The translations under genes were made by a program, and so were the position numbers. A DNA stretch of 64,000 bases, taken from the NCBI GenBank assembly GCA_963702755.1, contig CAVPDZ010000004.1, positions 186,001 to 250,000 on the forward strand, given 5' to 3'. Shown piece by piece: positions 63,625-64,000 of this stretch; position 1 is the first letter of the stretch, and each line of letters begins with the position of its first letter. The notes beneath the pieces were generated by a model. The model did no database searches. It was given only the letters and a program-made list of their open reading frames with translations, and had not been told where the DNA came from. This DNA is from JAJPKK01 sp963702755 (GTDB taxonomy: Bacteria; Pseudomonadota; Alphaproteobacteria; Rhizobiales; Xanthobacteraceae).

Positions 63625-64000
63625 ATGCCGAGTAAGGCGCGTCGGACCTTCGTTACAGCCGCCGCAGCGATTGTTGCGGCATGCGTCATTGCCGCGCAGC
63701 CCGCGGCGGCGCAGTCGGTCGAGGCCTTTTACAAGAGCCACGAACTTACGATCTTGATCGGTCATCCGCCGGGCGGGTCCTACGACCTTTATGCGCAGCT
63801 TGCGGCCGCGCACATCGGCAAATTCATCCCCGGCAAGCCGACCGTGATCGTGCAGAGCATGCCGGGCGGCGCCGGTTCGAAGGCGACGACCTATCTCTAT
63901 ACCAAGGCTCCCAAGGATGGCTCGGTGATCTCGCTGTTCCCCGAGACCATCGCCTATGTGCAGTTGATGGATCCGGCGCAGGGCCGCTGGGACGTCACCA
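63625..64000 (+). CDS. Bug/TctC-like periplasmic receptor, N-terminal part (runs off window)
   Basis: ATG 63625 follows CAGGGAGAT. A signal peptide (MPSKARRTFVTAAAAIVAAC, cut near AAAQS) is followed by ELTILIGHPPGGSYDLYAQL, IGKFIPGKPTVIVQSMPGGA, GSKATTYLYTKAPKDGSVIS and LFPETIAYVQLMDPAQGRWD, still open at the window end. The layout (PGG, then SMPGGAG) is the TctC pattern in its longer form. It starts 62 bases after the UbiD gene on the same strand, so it probably binds the aromatic acid that UbiD acts on. Confidence 0.85.
   Translation, partial: MPSKARRTFVTAAAAIVAACVIAAQPAAAQSVEAFYKSHELTILIGHPPGGSYDLYAQLAAAHIGKFIPGKPTVIVQSMPGGAGSKATTYLYTKAPKDGSVISLFPETIAYVQLMDPAQGRWDVT

Overview
The window looks like chromosome from a high-GC alphaproteobacterium of the order Hyphomicrobiales (Rhizobiales), probably near the Bradyrhizobium/Rhodoplanes/Pseudolabrys group. 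The grounds are gene content and style: many ABC_sub_bind (PF04392) and Bug/TctC binding proteins, class III CoA-transferase, MetE-C-like proteins, UbiD, a TIGR02301 protein, NnrS, and 'GTAGCCCGGAT...ATCCGGGCTAC' palindromes between genes. The genus is inference. No phage, IS element or CRISPR array was recognised.

Region 1 (1-8.4 kb) is the most unusual part and looks like an undescribed RiPP-type (ribosomally made, post-translationally modified peptide) locus. Two near-identical ~104-residue proteins ending in an alternating Cys-Gly tail (ACGCGCGCS) lie in opposite orientation at 210-521 and 3181-3498. Each is followed by a gene for a related, AT-richer protein that begins with a GIGI-SSI/SFNAG signature and resembles PF04392 binding proteins without a signal peptide. 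The second cassette runs into a DUF692/MNIO iron enzyme, a DUF2063-like partner protein, a GT4 glycosyltransferase and a small protein with the same C-terminal domain as the partner. A HExxH metallopeptidase-like gene precedes the second cassette. Two hairpin terminators close the locus.

Region 2 (8.5-17.5 kb) holds two paralogous exported proteins built from 'RDPxxxRFAQ' repeats, each about 105 bases downstream of a perfect CRP-type palindrome. Between them lie a cyclic-nucleotide-binding thioredoxin-reductase-like fusion, a response-regulator/class III cyclase, a lone receiver, a large hybrid sensor kinase and ABC_sub_bind genes. Region 3 (17.8-27.9 kb) has a PQQ alcohol dehydrogenase, tRNA-Pro(CGG), a hicBA pair, and housekeeping or repair genes (Sua5, FAD oxidase, SRAP, Nudix, YgfZ, TagI). 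Region 4 (27.9-35.5 kb) has a MetF-like protein, a CoA transferase, two tandem MetE-C-like proteins and part of a Liv-type ABC importer. Region 5 (35.8-40 kb) is an ECF sigma/anti-sigma/subtilase set plus small exported proteins. Region 6 (40.2-45.5 kb) is a purine/ureide set (OHCU decarboxylase-HIU hydrolase fusion, a cyclic amidohydrolase, ureidoglycine-glyoxylate aminotransferase) and an L,D-transpeptidase. Region 7 (45.8-64 kb) has Bug receptors, a third MetE-C-like protein, a Rieske protein, an amidohydrolase, NnrS, a candidate FixK/FNR-controlled small RNA, AlaRS, an EmrAB/MarR efflux set, a carboxymuconolactone decarboxylase-like protein, a TctA-TctB fusion and a UbiD decarboxylase.

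More than 25 genes or gene pieces are broken by single-base frame changes, including alanyl-tRNA synthetase, which the cell cannot lose. Most of these are therefore best read as indel errors in the assembly. Gene spans below are given across such breaks, with the break position stated.
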